Shown: positions 23,048 through 32,061, counted from the stretch's first letter. The stretch is DNA of 34,911 nt from an uncultured Bacteroidales bacterium (GCA_937902805.1 CALEMB010000110.1:1-34911), one strand, 5' to 3'. Made by a program: numbers and translations. The notes: a model not told the origin generated them from the letters alone.

Positions 23048-24148
23048 ATGGACCTTGGTGCCTACATGGCGGAAACCATCCGCAACATCATGGCGAAAGC
23101 CTACCTTAACGTGCTGGGCAACCCGCGCGAGGTTCGCTTTGTGTCACGGATGCAGCGCACCATAAGCAAAGCCGAACGGCGGCGCAAGGCACACCTCGAA
23201 AAAGAGGGTGTCGTCGTGCCACCGTTCCTTATTGCCAGCATTGCCACCACCTGCAACCTGCAATGCAAAGGCTGCTATGCCCGAAAGAACGGCATTGCAG
23301 GCAACCCAGGCCGTCATAGCGAAAAGCCCTCTCTCACTCCCGATCAATGGGAAACCATCTTTAAGGAAGCTGCCGAATTGGGTGTCAGTTTCTGCCTACT
23401 GGCTGGAGGCGAACCCCTCATGCGCCGCGACCTGCTGGAATGCGCTGCCGAAGTGGAGGACATCATCTTTCCCGTCTTCACCAATGGTACACTCATAGGA
23501 TCAGTCTACACGGAGTTCTTCAAAAACCACCTCAATATGGTACCCGTCATCAGTCTTGAAGGAGAACTGGCGGCTACCGACGACCGACGTGGCAACGGTG
23601 TGTTTCAGCGGGCTTTGCGCTCGATGGAGATGCTACAGAAGGAGAAACTATTCTTTGGAACCAGCATTACCGTCACCACCGAGAATTATCACGAGGTGAC
23701 TTCTGAAGCCTTCCTCAGCCATCTTGTCTCATTAGGTTGTCGATTGGTGTTCTATGTGGAGTATGTGCCTTTCGACGAGAGCACCTCGCATCTGGCCTTC
23801 CGCGACGAGCATGTGGCCGAGATGGAGCAAATCGTGGAACTGCGTCGCGAGCGTTTCAAGGAGATGGTTTTCCTCAGTTTCCCGGGTGACGAGAAAGCCG
23901 TCGACGGTTGTATGGCTGCGGGCCGTGGATTCTTCCACATTGGCCCCGATGGTGCTGCCGAGCCTTGCCCCTTCTCCCCTTTCAGCGACAGCAACGTGGC
24001 GCAGATAGGTTTGCGTCAGGCCCTGCAGTCGCCCCTATTCCGCAAAATACGCGATGCCCGCGCTCTCGGTTGGGAACATACAGGCGGTTGCACCCTCTAC
24101 GAGCATCGCGACGAAGTGGAAGGTTTCTGTGCATCCCATAATCCATGA
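23048..24148 (+). CDS. Radical SAM protein with SPASM-like C-terminus
   Basis: This 366-residue protein has the CxxxCxxC motif CNLQCKGC (Cys69, 73, 76), which binds the [4Fe-4S] cluster that cleaves S-adenosylmethionine. It is followed by the GGEP motif (LLAGGEPLMRRDLL). The C-terminal part has Cys residues in VDGCMAAGRGFFHIGPDGAAEPCPFSP and GGCTLYEH, typical of SPASM/MoaA-like maturases that hold extra clusters. The substrate is unknown, and no short precursor-peptide gene was recognised nearby. The next gene overlaps its stop by 4 bp. Adjacent flavodoxin suggests the electron source. Confidence 0.85.
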   Translation: MDLGAYMAETIRNIMAKAYLNVLGNPREVRFVSRMQRTISKAERRRKAHLEKEGVVVPPFLIASIATTCNLQCKGCYARKNGIAGNPGRHSEKPSLTPDQWETIFKEAAELGVSFCLLAGGEPLMRRDLLECAAEVEDIIFPVFTNGTLIGSVYTEFFKNHLNMVPVISLEGELAATDDRRGNGVFQRALRSMEMLQKEKLFFGTSITVTTENYHEVTSEAFLSHLVSLGCRLVFYVEYVPFDESTSHLAFRDEHVAEMEQIVELRRERFKEMVFLSFPGDEKAVDGCMAAGRGFFHIGPDGAAEPCPFSPFSDSNVAQIGLRQALQSPLFRKIRDARALGWEHTGGCTLYEHRDEVEGFCASHNP

Positions 24149-25245
24149 GCAAATCCATGAAAATATTACTCATCCTCCTTGCGGTCATTTTGGTGATAGC
24201 CATTGTCGGCGTAATCATCCTGAATCATCCCTGTTTCGGCAGACGGATGTCGAAGGAACGCAAAGCCCGCATTGAAGCTTCTCCGAACTTTCGTGACGGA
24301 CAATTCCAAAACCAGATCCCCACACCGCAATTCACTGGCGACAAGTCCATGTTTAGGGCGTTATGGGAATTCCTCTCGGAGAGCAAAAAAGACAGGGTAC
24401 CCACTGAAGTTGTTTCTGCCGTGAAAACTGATCTAAAGGCCTTGCCAGTCGGCCCTTCGACAAGCTCAGGGACCTCAGGGGCCGGCAAAGACTGGCTCGT
24501 GTGGTTCGGACATTCATCGTACCTGTTCTGTCTGGATGGGAAACGCTATCTGGTTGACCCCGTGCTGAAAATGGAGTTTCCTGTATCGGTAATGATGCAT
24601 CCGTTCAAGGGCACGGACATCTATTCGCCTGATGATATGCCGGAAATTGATGTGCTCATCGTCACCCACGAGCATTGGGACCATTTGGATTATGCCACCC
24701 TGCGCGATTTAAAAGACAAGGTAAAGCATGTGGTGTGTCCACTTGGCGTAGCGGAATATCTGGAGTATTGGGGCTACGACCCACAAAGCATCACCGAAAT
24801 GGACTGGTACGAAACTGTCAACTATCAACTGACAACTATCACATGCCTTCCTACGCGCCATTTCTCCAACCGTCTCTTCAAGCGCAATCAAACGCTGTGG
24901 GCTTCTTTTATGGTGGAATCGGGCGGCAGAAAGGTATATGTAGGTGGTGACGGCGGTTATGACGACCGTTTCAAAGAAATCTATGAACAGTTCGGTTCCG
25001 TGGATTTGGCCTTGATGGAGAACGGGCAGTACAACAAGGACTGGGCCAATATCCACTTGATGCCCAAAGACCTTGAACAAGCCATTTTGGACCTACACCC
25101 GAAACAAGTGTTCACCGTGCATCACGACAAGTTCAGTCTTGCGCCACACGCTTGGACGGAGCCCGACAGCGTGGCACATGACATTGCCGAACGCAATGCT
25201 ATCCGTTTGCTTGACCAACCTATTGGGACAGTAGTAGCGTTTTAA
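24145..25245 (+). CDS. Membrane-anchored MBL-fold metallohydrolase
   Basis: This 366-residue protein has one N-terminal membrane segment (about 6-27) and a metallo-beta-lactamase fold with THEHWDHLD at 174-182 (His175, His177, Asp179, His180). Further metal ligands appear in PTRHFSNR and GGDGGYDDRF. It resembles NAPE-PLD/UlaG-type hydrolases that act on phosphodiesters or lactones; the substrate is unknown. Residues 103-114 (GPSTSSGTSGAG) are encoded by a dispersed palindromic repeat inserted in frame between the membrane-proximal part and the catalytic domain. Translation is coupled to the radical SAM gene. Confidence 0.85.
   Translation: MSKSMKILLILLAVILVIAIVGVIILNHPCFGRRMSKERKARIEASPNFRDGQFQNQIPTPQFTGDKSMFRALWEFLSESKKDRVPTEVVSAVKTDLKALPVGPSTSSGTSGAGKDWLVWFGHSSYLFCLDGKRYLVDPVLKMEFPVSVMMHPFKGTDIYSPDDMPEIDVLIVTHEHWDHLDYATLRDLKDKVKHVVCPLGVAEYLEYWGYDPQSITEMDWYETVNYQLTTITCLPTRHFSNRLFKRNQTLWASFMVESGGRKVYVGGDGGYDDRFKEIYEQFGSVDLALMENGQYNKDWANIHLMPKDLEQAILDLHPKQVFTVHHDKFSLAPHAWTEPDSVAHDIAERNAIRLLDQPIGTVVAF
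24451..24483 (+). repeat. In-frame palindromic repeat in the MBL-fold gene
   Basis: GGCCCTTCGACAAGCTCAGG followed by GACCTCAGGGGCC forms a hairpin-like element. The CCCTTCGACAAGCTCAGGG core is a sequence I recognise as a dispersed repeat in many bacterial genomes. It adds about 12 Gly/Ser/Thr residues to the linker without breaking the frame. Confidence 0.65.
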
Positions 25246-25257
25246 AAAGGATTTATT

Positions 25258-26097
25258 ATGAAGTTTTTCATCGTTGACGCTTTCACAGACAAGCCTTTTG
25301 GCGGCAACCCCGCTGGAGTAGTGCTGCTTGATTCTGATGCTTTTCCGAAGGATGAACTGATGCTGAGCATCGCCAGCGAACTGCGCTTTTCGGAGACGGC
25401 ATTCATCAAAAGACATGCTACGCAAGAGTTCACTATCCGTTACTTCACCTCGAAGGCAGAGGTGGAGCTTTGCGGACATGCCACTATTGCATCGTTCTAC
25501 GTAATGCATCAAAAAGGACTGGCTTCGGGAGAATGTCTCTGCCACACACAAGCCGGTGATTTGAATATCACCGTTGGCGAGAAGGTAATGATGCAAATGG
25601 CGACGCCCCGCATTGTGGCGACCATCAACGAAATCGAGGAGATTTATCGGGCTTTAGGCATTACAAACTACCGTCCGGCAATGCCCGTGAAAGTAGTGTA
25701 TGCTGGTCTTCCCGACATCATGATTCCCTTGCCCGATGTGGCCACCCTACAGTCGCTCCAGCCTGATATGGAAGCCATCTCTGCCATCACCAAGAAATAC
25801 GACTCTGTAAGTTTCCATGTCTTCGCCTTCGGCAACGATGGCTACACCGCCCACGTGCGCGATTTTGCGCCCCTTTACGACATTCCCGAAGAGTCGGCCA
25901 CAGGTACGGCCAATGCCTCGCTGACTTATTACCTCCAGCAGTGCGGATGTCTTGGAAACGTAGCCGAGTGCGCCTTTCTCCAAGGCGAGACCATGGGACG
26001 GCCTTCGGTAATCGCCACAAAGATTCAGGCCGATGGCAATATCTTTGTTGGAGGTAAGGCGGCTATTCTCGCTGAAGGAGATTTCACGGGAGTATAA
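25258..26097 (+). CDS. PhzF family isomerase-like protein
   Basis: This 279-residue PhzF-fold protein has the FGGNPAGVV start motif, the catalytic-Glu region SETAFI (about residue 46), CGHATIA near 72 and the C-terminal ESATGTANASL. PhzF relatives isomerise small metabolites such as 2,3-dihydro-3-hydroxyanthranilate; the substrate of this one cannot be told. It lies 12 bp after the MBL-fold gene and ends the plus-strand run. Its last 14 bp overlap the 3' end of the convergent C_GCAxxG_C_C gene. Confidence 0.9.
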   Translation: MKFFIVDAFTDKPFGGNPAGVVLLDSDAFPKDELMLSIASELRFSETAFIKRHATQEFTIRYFTSKAEVELCGHATIASFYVMHQKGLASGECLCHTQAGDLNITVGEKVMMQMATPRIVATINEIEEIYRALGITNYRPAMPVKVVYAGLPDIMIPLPDVATLQSLQPDMEAISAITKKYDSVSFHVFAFGNDGYTAHVRDFAPLYDIPEESATGTANASLTYYLQQCGCLGNVAECAFLQGETMGRPSVIATKIQADGNIFVGGKAAILAEGDFTGV

Positions 26098-26473
26098 GTT
26101 GTTCCTCCAACAACTCCGCCGCATCGGCCACACAGCCAGTGCATTCACGTAGGACAACGCCAGTTCCAACACCTTTCAATAGTTTGCATTGGGTGACACC
26201 GTTGCGCTGCTGGAACTGGGTCATGATTTGCCTCATACCCTTCCTCGCTGCTGTCCTGTCCTTGGTCGCCATGCCTAAAACAACACCAGCCCCGACCAAT
26301 GCGCCACATGTACCTTCCATGGTGCCCATGCCTGCTCCGAAGGCATTGCCCAAGTTTCGGGCAGTCTCCTCATCAATTCCGACGAAGTCGGCATAAGTGC
26401 AGATAACGGCTTGGGCGCAGTTGTGCGTGCCGTTCTGTAATTTCTCTGCTGCTTTGTTTTTTCTGGTTTCCAT
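26084..26473 (-). CDS. C_GCAxxG_C_C family redox protein
   Basis: This 129-residue member of the C_GCAxxG_C_C family has CAQAV at 19-23, TCGALVG around 55-61, a single Cys near 97 and CTGC near 114-117. Such proteins are found beside redox and selenium genes and are predicted to be redox-active or metal-binding, but no activity is established. It has its own promoter and is convergent with the PhzF gene, overlapping by 14 bp. Confidence 0.88.
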   Translation of the reverse strand: METRKNKAAEKLQNGTHNCAQAVICTYADFVGIDEETARNLGNAFGAGMGTMEGTCGALVGAGVVLGMATKDRTAARKGMRQIMTQFQQRNGVTQCKLLKGVGTGVVLRECTGCVADAAELLEEQLILP

Positions 26474-26497
26474 AATGATCGGTTTTGAAATTTATGG

Positions 26498-26505
26498 CAA
26501 AGGTA
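26498..26505 (-). promoter_or_regulatory. -7 promoter element of the C_GCAxxG_C_C gene
   Basis: The minus strand reads TACCTTTG, matching TAnnTTTG, 24 bp upstream of the ATG at 26473. Confidence 0.65.
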
Positions 26506-26588
26506 GTATAAATTGCCCAGTTCTCACACTGCAAGTCAGACAATAAATGATATGATTTGTAGTTAGAATAATATTAACGAATACCAAA

Positions 26589-28181
26589 ATGAAACAGTTT
26601 TTGAATTTTCTGATAATCATGTTGCTATCTATGTTTGTCACAAGTTGTGCCAAAGACAACATTGTCCTCATCGATCCAACTGAGATAGACGACACCGAAG
26701 ATTACATCGCCAACACCACATTTGCGCAAACGGTTAGTGTGGCATTCTCAACAAACGGAAACGCTACTGTCACTGGTGATAACGAAGACTTCTCGGTAAC
26801 CGTCAACGGCAATGATGTGACTATTGCTTATAAAGGTGAAGAGCATGTGATGTATGAACTTTCGGGGACTGCCAACGATGGCTTTTTCAAGCTCTACAGC
26901 GCGAAGAAGCAAGGCATTACATTAAACAATGTGAACATCACCAACCCTAATGGTGCCGCCGTCAACGTGCAAGGACCTCAGGCGGAACCGAGCAAAGGCA
27001 AATGCACCTTTATTGTTCTGAATGGTGAGAACACCCTTGCAGACGGCGCGTCGTATACCAATACACCTTCGGAAGAAGACGAAAAAGCTGCAATGTTCGG
27101 CGAAGGCCAGTTCATTTTCAGCGGCGACGGCAGTCTCACCATAACAGCAAAAGGCAAATCAGGCATCGTTTCCGACGACTATGTACATTTCATGGGAGGA
27201 GCGGTCACGGTCAATATGACAAGTTCCGCTACAGTCAGTGGTAGTGACACGCTTAAGCCCGCCTGCGTCAAAGGCAAAGACTTTGTGAAGATGACCAACG
27301 GCACAATAAGCCTCACAAGCACAGGAACAGGTGGCAAAGGCATCAGCAGCGGTGGTAATGGCTATTTCTTTGGTGGCACGGTCACCGTGACTGTCACGGG
27401 CAGCAATTTTGGTTCCAGTGGAGGCGGTGGTTTTCCCGGTGGTGGAGGTCCAGGCGGAGGTGGCAACAGCAACTCCAATGGCGTTTCGGCCAAAGGCCTC
27501 AAATTCGATGGGAACTTGATCTTCAAAAGCAGCAATGTCGTAGTGAACTGTACTGCTCACGAGGGTATCGAAGCCAAAGGCACCCTTTCCATTTCGGGTG
27601 GTGAGGTATATAGTCATTCACAATCGGATGACGCCATCAATTCAGGTGGCAATCTCACCATCTCTGGTGGGTTGGTTTGTGCATACAGCCAAGGCAACGA
27701 TGGCCTCGATGCCAATGGCAACTGCTATATCAAAGGTGGCTTGGTTTATGCCATCGGCACCACTTCGCCTGAGGTGGCCGTGGATGCTAATAGCGAAGGC
27801 GGCTACAAACTCTATCTTACGGGTGGCACCTTGGTAGCTATCGGCGGCCTTGAAAGCGGTTCTTCGCTGTCACAGAGTTGCTATTCCGCCTCGTCATGGT
27901 CGCAAAACACTTGGTACGGTTTGACCGTCGGATCAACGACATACGCCTTCAAGGCCCCTTCTAGCGGTGGTACGCCTTTGGTGGTCTCGGGTGGTTCAAC
28001 GCCCACGCTGCAATCGGGCGTGAGTGTTTCCTGTGGAACGGCTTGTTTCGAAGAGATGTTCTACATTGATGCCTCATTCAGTAGCGGCAATTCGGTTAGC
28101 CTTTCATCTTACACAGGCGGAAATGGCGGTGGAGGAGGTCCGGGAGGAGACCCCGGTGGAGGTGGACATGGACCGTTTTAG
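26589..28181 (+). CDS. Cthe_2159-type carbohydrate-binding lipoprotein
   Basis: This 530-residue surface lipoprotein (lipobox SMFVTSC, Cys20) is built of repeated short beta-strand turns (GxxxISGGxVxA) that should form a right-handed parallel beta-helix, as in the Cthe_2159 family. Cthe_2159 binds acidic polysaccharides such as polygalacturonate with calcium. A Gly/Pro-rich segment (residues about 274-292) interrupts the helix, and a second one forms the C-terminus. In other genomes the family often accompanies CotH, VTC and DUF4956 genes; none is present here. An outer-membrane protein gene follows 42 bp downstream. Confidence 0.85.
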   Translation: MKQFLNFLIIMLLSMFVTSCAKDNIVLIDPTEIDDTEDYIANTTFAQTVSVAFSTNGNATVTGDNEDFSVTVNGNDVTIAYKGEEHVMYELSGTANDGFFKLYSAKKQGITLNNVNITNPNGAAVNVQGPQAEPSKGKCTFIVLNGENTLADGASYTNTPSEEDEKAAMFGEGQFIFSGDGSLTITAKGKSGIVSDDYVHFMGGAVTVNMTSSATVSGSDTLKPACVKGKDFVKMTNGTISLTSTGTGGKGISSGGNGYFFGGTVTVTVTGSNFGSSGGGGFPGGGGPGGGGNSNSNGVSAKGLKFDGNLIFKSSNVVVNCTAHEGIEAKGTLSISGGEVYSHSQSDDAINSGGNLTISGGLVCAYSQGNDGLDANGNCYIKGGLVYAIGTTSPEVAVDANSEGGYKLYLTGGTLVAIGGLESGSSLSQSCYSASSWSQNTWYGLTVGSTTYAFKAPSSGGTPLVVSGGSTPTLQSGVSVSCGTACFEEMFYIDASFSSGNSVSLSSYTGGNGGGGGPGGDPGGGGHGPF

Positions 28182-28182
28182 T

Positions 28183-28223
28183 TAGTTGATAGTTGTCAGT
28201 TGTTCAGTTAATAGTTGAAAGTT
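28183..28223 (+). repeat. Heptad-like repeat upstream of the DUF2490-like gene
   Basis: TAGTTGA, TAGTTGT, CAGTTGT, TCAGTTAA and TAGTTGA units at a 7-8 bp period fill the gap and end at the ATG. The motif differs from the TTCTCAA form and looks like its opposite-strand type. Confidence 0.7.
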
Positions 28224-29054
28224 ATGATGAAGAAACAGTTTATCATATTGTTTTTGGGGTTGCTTTTCCCCATGATGGCTTTTTCACAAACCGATGTCGC
28301 CCTCGCCCCTGAATTTGGCGGCAGAGTTTCCTTGAGTGTGGACAAGAGGATTGTCAAAGGCCTGCATGTCTCCCTTGAGGAGGAGGTGCGTTTCGACAAC
28401 AACTTCGGCAGCCTCGACCGACTTCAAACCACGGTGGCTTTAAGTTACAAGGTGCATCCGAACATCAAGTTGGGATTAGGTTATGCCCTTATTAACGGTT
28501 ATGGAGCCAACTCCAAATCGTTCAAGAATATGCGCCACAGATTCATGGCCGATATCACAGGAACGGTGCATTATGGCAATTGGAACTTTTCGCTAAAGGA
28601 ACGTTTCCAAATGACGCGCCGCACAGGCGATTTCAACGTGTATCAAAATCCCCAGAATGCGCTAATGCTGAAAAGCCGCCTGAAAGTCCAATACAAAGGC
28701 TTTGGCCAGGTGCAGCCCTATGCCTATTTCGAGGTGCGCAATTATTTGAACGCGCCTGTCATTGAAGCTGCATACGACGGAAGTATTTACGTCACCTTGG
28801 ACGACTACTCCGAGGAAGGCGAGGCTGGCTGGTTCCTGAAAGGCTTCAATGGCGGTTACGTTAACCGACTGCGGGGCTCTTTGGGCACGGATATTCGATT
28901 GGACAAGCGCAACACGTTGAATTTCTACATCTTGTGCGATTATCTCATGGACAAGCAAGTGGATGCCAACGCCGAAGGCAGCAAATTGAAGTCCTACACC
29001 AAGGAGACTGGCTTCCGAGGTTGGATTGGCGCAGGATATGAGTTTGCGTTTTGA
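28224..29054 (+). CDS. DUF2490-like outer-membrane beta-barrel protein
   Basis: This 276-residue protein has a signal peptide (KKQFIILFLGLLFPMMAFSQ). Alternating amphipathic strands follow (VSLEEEVRFDNNFG, TTVALSYKVHPNIKLGLGYAL, WNFSLKERFQMTRR), ending in an aromatic C-terminal strand (GAGYEFAF) typical of outer-membrane barrels. It resembles DUF2490 proteins; the function is unknown. The start is the ATG at 28224, since the TTG at 28215 lies within the repeat. It is probably cotranscribed with the lipoprotein upstream and may be its surface partner. Confidence 0.75.
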   Translation: MMKKQFIILFLGLLFPMMAFSQTDVALAPEFGGRVSLSVDKRIVKGLHVSLEEEVRFDNNFGSLDRLQTTVALSYKVHPNIKLGLGYALINGYGANSKSFKNMRHRFMADITGTVHYGNWNFSLKERFQMTRRTGDFNVYQNPQNALMLKSRLKVQYKGFGQVQPYAYFEVRNYLNAPVIEAAYDGSIYVTLDDYSEEGEAGWFLKGFNGGYVNRLRGSLGTDIRLDKRNTLNFYILCDYLMDKQVDANAEGSKLKSYTKETGFRGWIGAGYEFAF

Positions 29055-29061
29055 TGAATAT

Positions 29062-29100
29062 AATCCGCAATTCAGGCAAAGGCTTGGGTTGCGGATTTTG
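29062..29100 (+). terminator. Terminator-like hairpin, CCGCAA...TTGCGG family
   Basis: AATCCGCAA pairs perfectly with TTGCGGATT around an inner AGGC...GCTT stem, followed by TTTTG. It shares its loop sequence (CAAAGGCTTGGG) with the copy at 32062. Confidence 0.8.
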
Positions 29101-29266
29101 TTATCTGCTTCAAAAAAATGGCAAATCCGAACGAACAGGAGACATATTTGGAACCATATTCAAATCAAATTTTGACGCGAATATGGCGTTTTTTCACATC
29201 ATTTATTGTGAACAAATTGTGCTTTTTTCATCAATAATGGGGATATTTAAGAGAGGGTATTTTGCC

Positions 29267-29274
29267 TATCTTTG
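29267..29274 (+). promoter_or_regulatory. -7 promoter element of the metal efflux permease
   Basis: TATCTTTG followed by CAGG lies 18 bp upstream of the ATG at 29293. No clear -33 TTTG is seen. The rest of the 29101-29266 gap shows no gene. Confidence 0.65.
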
Positions 29275-29292
29275 CAGGCAAAAAGAACGAAT

Positions 29293-30537
29293 ATGAAGGT
29301 GTTTCAAGAAATATGGACTTTGGTCAACGAGATGTCGCCGTATCTGCTGCTCGGATTCTTCATCGCGGGTTTGTTGCATGCTTTTGTCCCTGCAAAGTTA
29401 TATAGGCGCTATCTCGGGAAAAACGACTTTCGCAGCGTGGTTTGGGCGGCGCTGATAGGAGTGCCACTGCCACTTTGTTCCTGTGGAGTGATTCCCACAG
29501 CTATGTCGCTTCGCAAAGAAGGTGCTTCTAAAGGTGCAACCACCTCATTCCTCATCGCCACACCTCAGACAGGTGTCGACTCCATCTTGGCCACCGCCTC
29601 ATTGCTGGGCGTTCCCTTCGCCATCCTTCGTCCCATAGCAGCTTTGGTAACTGCCCTCTTTGGTGGCGAATTGGTGACATTAGCGACGCGCAACGAGCCC
29701 AACGAAAGTGCCCGACAACACGAGGAAGAAAAATCCAAAGGCTCATTCTGGAATAGATTTCTCAATGCCCTGGAATACGGCTTTGTGGACATGATTGAGG
29801 ATATCGGCAAGTGGCTTGTGATAGGCTTGATTATTGCCGGACTGATAACTGTTTTTGTGCCTAACGACTTCTTCCTGCGTTTTGCGGGAACGCCTATTGT
29901 GAGTATGTTGGTCGTGCTGGCCATCTCCATCCCGATGTATGTCTGCGCCACGGGATCCATCCCGATAGCCGTGGCCCTGATGCTGAAAGGCATCACACCA
30001 GGTGCAGCCTTGGTGTTACTGATGGCAGGACCGGCCTCCAACATGGCCTCCATCCTGGTCATCCGAAAGGGGCTGGGCAAGAAGACGCTGCGGGTTTATC
30101 TGCTGTCCATCACATTAGGAGCGATTGCCTTCGGCTTGGGTGTGGACTATCTACTGCCTCGCGAGTGGTTTACCTCGCATCTGGTGCAAACCCATGCCTG
30201 TTGCCATACAACGCCTGCGCTATTCAACATTATCTGCAGCGTGGTTTTGTGCTGCCTTTTGGTATATGGACTGGTGATGAGATTTGTCCCAGGTCACAAA
30301 CATGAGCATGAACACGAACATGATATAGATATGGAAACAAGAACATTCAAGGTTGACGGCATGATGTGCAACCACTGCCGCGCCAATGTGGAAAAGACCT
30401 TACAAGGGTTGCAAGGCGTTGAAGAAGTCACCGTCGACCTCGCTTCGGGTACCGCCATCGTCAAAGGTGATGCCACTGACGAAGCCGTCATAGCGGCCAT
30501 CACCGACATCGGATACAGGGCTAATAGACAGGACTAA
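29293..30537 (+). CDS. SO_0444-type Cu/Zn efflux permease with C-terminal HMA domain
   Basis: This 414-residue membrane protein has about eight to ten helices in two homologous halves. The first carries PLPLCSCGV (residues 58-66) and ATPQTGVDS; the second PMYVCATGSIP and GPASNMASI. A His-rich HKHEHEHEHD tract (about 335) leads to a heavy-metal-associated domain with the GMMCNHC metal site. The HMA domain probably delivers Cu or Zn to the permease for export. The His tract may serve as a metal buffer. It is followed 11 bp later by a ZIP transporter. The ATG at 29293 follows the promoter; the 29272 start lies within it. Confidence 0.88.
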   Translation: MKVFQEIWTLVNEMSPYLLLGFFIAGLLHAFVPAKLYRRYLGKNDFRSVVWAALIGVPLPLCSCGVIPTAMSLRKEGASKGATTSFLIATPQTGVDSILATASLLGVPFAILRPIAALVTALFGGELVTLATRNEPNESARQHEEEKSKGSFWNRFLNALEYGFVDMIEDIGKWLVIGLIIAGLITVFVPNDFFLRFAGTPIVSMLVVLAISIPMYVCATGSIPIAVALMLKGITPGAALVLLMAGPASNMASILVIRKGLGKKTLRVYLLSITLGAIAFGLGVDYLLPREWFTSHLVQTHACCHTTPALFNIICSVVLCCLLVYGLVMRFVPGHKHEHEHEHDIDMETRTFKVDGMMCNHCRANVEKTLQGLQGVEEVTVDLASGTAIVKGDATDEAVIAAITDIGYRANRQD

Positions 30538-30548
30538 AGCTTTGGTCT

Positions 30549-31325
30549 ATGGGTATCACTATTGGCTTATTGATTCCCCTGCTCGGCACGATGCTCGGTG
30601 CAGCGTTTGTCTTCTTCATGAAGAAAGACATGTCGCCACGTTTGCAGAAGTCGCTGTTGGGCTTCGCATCTGGCGTGATGGTGGCTGCTTCTGTGTGGTC
30701 GCTGCTCATCCCGGCCATTGAGATGCGGACGGAAAGTGGTAACTGGTCGGTATTGCCAGCCGCAATAGGTTTCCTTGCTGGCGTCGGTTTCTTGTTGCTC
30801 TTGGACGAACTGACACCGCACTTGCATCTTGGAGCCAACAAGCCTGAAGGACCACGTTCAAAGCTCTCTCGCACAGCAATGTTGGCATTGGCCGTCACCA
30901 TCCACAACCTGCCAGAAGGCATGGCGGTGGGTGTGGTGTTTGCCGCCGCCTCGCAAGGTGCCGAAGGCATTACGTTGGCTAGTGCCGTGGCGGTGTCTCT
31001 TGGCATCGCCATCCAAAACATTCCCGAAGGTGCCATCATCTCCATGCCCATGTGTGCCGAAGGTAACAGCAAGGCAAAGTCTTTCCTTATCGGCAGTTTG
31101 AGTGGCGTAGTGGAACCATTAGGCGGACTATTGGTGGTAATGTTGGCCGCGTGGCTTACCCCTATCCTACACTATATGTTAGCTTTTGCCGCTGGTGCCA
31201 TGTGCTACGTAGTGGTAGAGGAATTGATTCCCGAAGCCTCGTCGGGCGAACATTCCAACCTCAGCACCATCGGTTTCGCCATCGGCTTTGTGCTGATGAT
31301 GGTTTTGGATGTGGTGATGGGGTGA
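30549..31325 (+). CDS. ZIP family metal transporter
   Basis: This 258-residue, eight-helix protein has the ZIP metal-site motifs HNLPEG (TIHNLPEGMAVG) and NIPEGA in helices 4-5, plus EELIPE near the end. A short loop, THLHLGANKP-like, replaces the long His-rich cytoplasmic loop. It belongs with GufA/ZupT-type carriers that move Zn2+ and related metals, usually inward. Cotranscription with an efflux permease suggests a metal-homeostasis pair, with direction in this organism unproven. It ends 13 bp from the convergent methyltransferase. Confidence 0.9.
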   Translation: MGITIGLLIPLLGTMLGAAFVFFMKKDMSPRLQKSLLGFASGVMVAASVWSLLIPAIEMRTESGNWSVLPAAIGFLAGVGFLLLLDELTPHLHLGANKPEGPRSKLSRTAMLALAVTIHNLPEGMAVGVVFAAASQGAEGITLASAVAVSLGIAIQNIPEGAIISMPMCAEGNSKAKSFLIGSLSGVVEPLGGLLVVMLAAWLTPILHYMLAFAAGAMCYVVVEELIPEASSGEHSNLSTIGFAIGFVLMMVLDVVMG

Positions 31326-31338
31326 TAGCCTTTTGCTA

Positions 31339-31965
31339 TTATTTCTTTGCCGTGACCATCAGCCAGTGCTTACCTTCGTTTCTCTGAACAGTAATGTCTT
31401 TGAAACCTGTGTTGGTCAGGTGCAGCCTAATTTCCTGAGGATTGTAGGTGTGCATCCCCTCAATCAACTTTTCCCATTTCTCGTTGTTGCCCGAGAGTCC
31501 GTCATCTTCGTTGACGATGACAAACATGCCGCCAGGCTTCAATACTTTTTTCACTTCGTTTAAGCAATGTTCGATGTCGGGCCAGAAATAAATGGTCTCG
31601 AAGGCGGTGACCATGTCGAAAGCATTCTCCTCGAACGGAAGCACAGCCACCGATCCTTCCACCACCTTGCAGCGGCCATCTTGGATGGCTTGCGTGTTGA
31701 CTTTCTTCGATTTCTCGACAGAAACAGAAGAATAATCGATGCCTGTTACTGTGCCGCTTGGACAGCGTTTGAGCAGACGGGCGATGTTGCCGCCGCCACC
31801 GCAGCCGATGTCGAGGAGTTGACCGTCTTCCTTGATTTGCAGTGATGACAAGGCCCAGTTGGCCATGGCCGCATGGCCGCCACCGTTCATGCCGTTGACC
31901 ATCAGTTTGCCGAAGAAACCTTCAGGCTTTTTCGTATTGCTAAAGATTTTGCTTAAAAGTCCCAT
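31339..31965 (-). CDS. Class I SAM-dependent methyltransferase
   Basis: This 208-residue protein has the AdoMet-binding motif LLDIGCGGGGN (about 50-60), the GIDYSS acidic motif after the second strand and the AFETIYFWPD segment of motif IV (UbiE/COQ5-like). The substrate cannot be deduced. The ATG at 31965 (MGLLSKIF) is used because the upstream frame crosses the promoter. It is a single gene between the ZIP transporter and the SMR exporter. Confidence 0.9.
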   Translation of the reverse strand: MGLLSKIFSNTKKPEGFFGKLMVNGMNGGGHAAMANWALSSLQIKEDGQLLDIGCGGGGNIARLLKRCPSGTVTGIDYSSVSVEKSKKVNTQAIQDGRCKVVEGSVAVLPFEENAFDMVTAFETIYFWPDIEHCLNEVKKVLKPGGMFVIVNEDDGLSGNNEKWEKLIEGMHTYNPQEIRLHLTNTGFKDITVQRNEGKHWLMVTAKK

Positions 31966-31987
31966 AGTTGTTTGTTTAGATTTTTTG

Positions 31988-31995
31988 CAAAAGTA
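31988..31995 (-). promoter_or_regulatory. -7 promoter element of the methyltransferase
   Basis: The minus strand reads TACTTTTG followed by CAAAA, 22 bp upstream of the ATG at 31965. Confidence 0.7.
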
Positions 31996-32061
31996 GAGAC
32001 TTAGGAGGCCACCAAAAATCACTATTTGTAGGGATTTTCGGATGGTTGTCTCACCAGTTTT

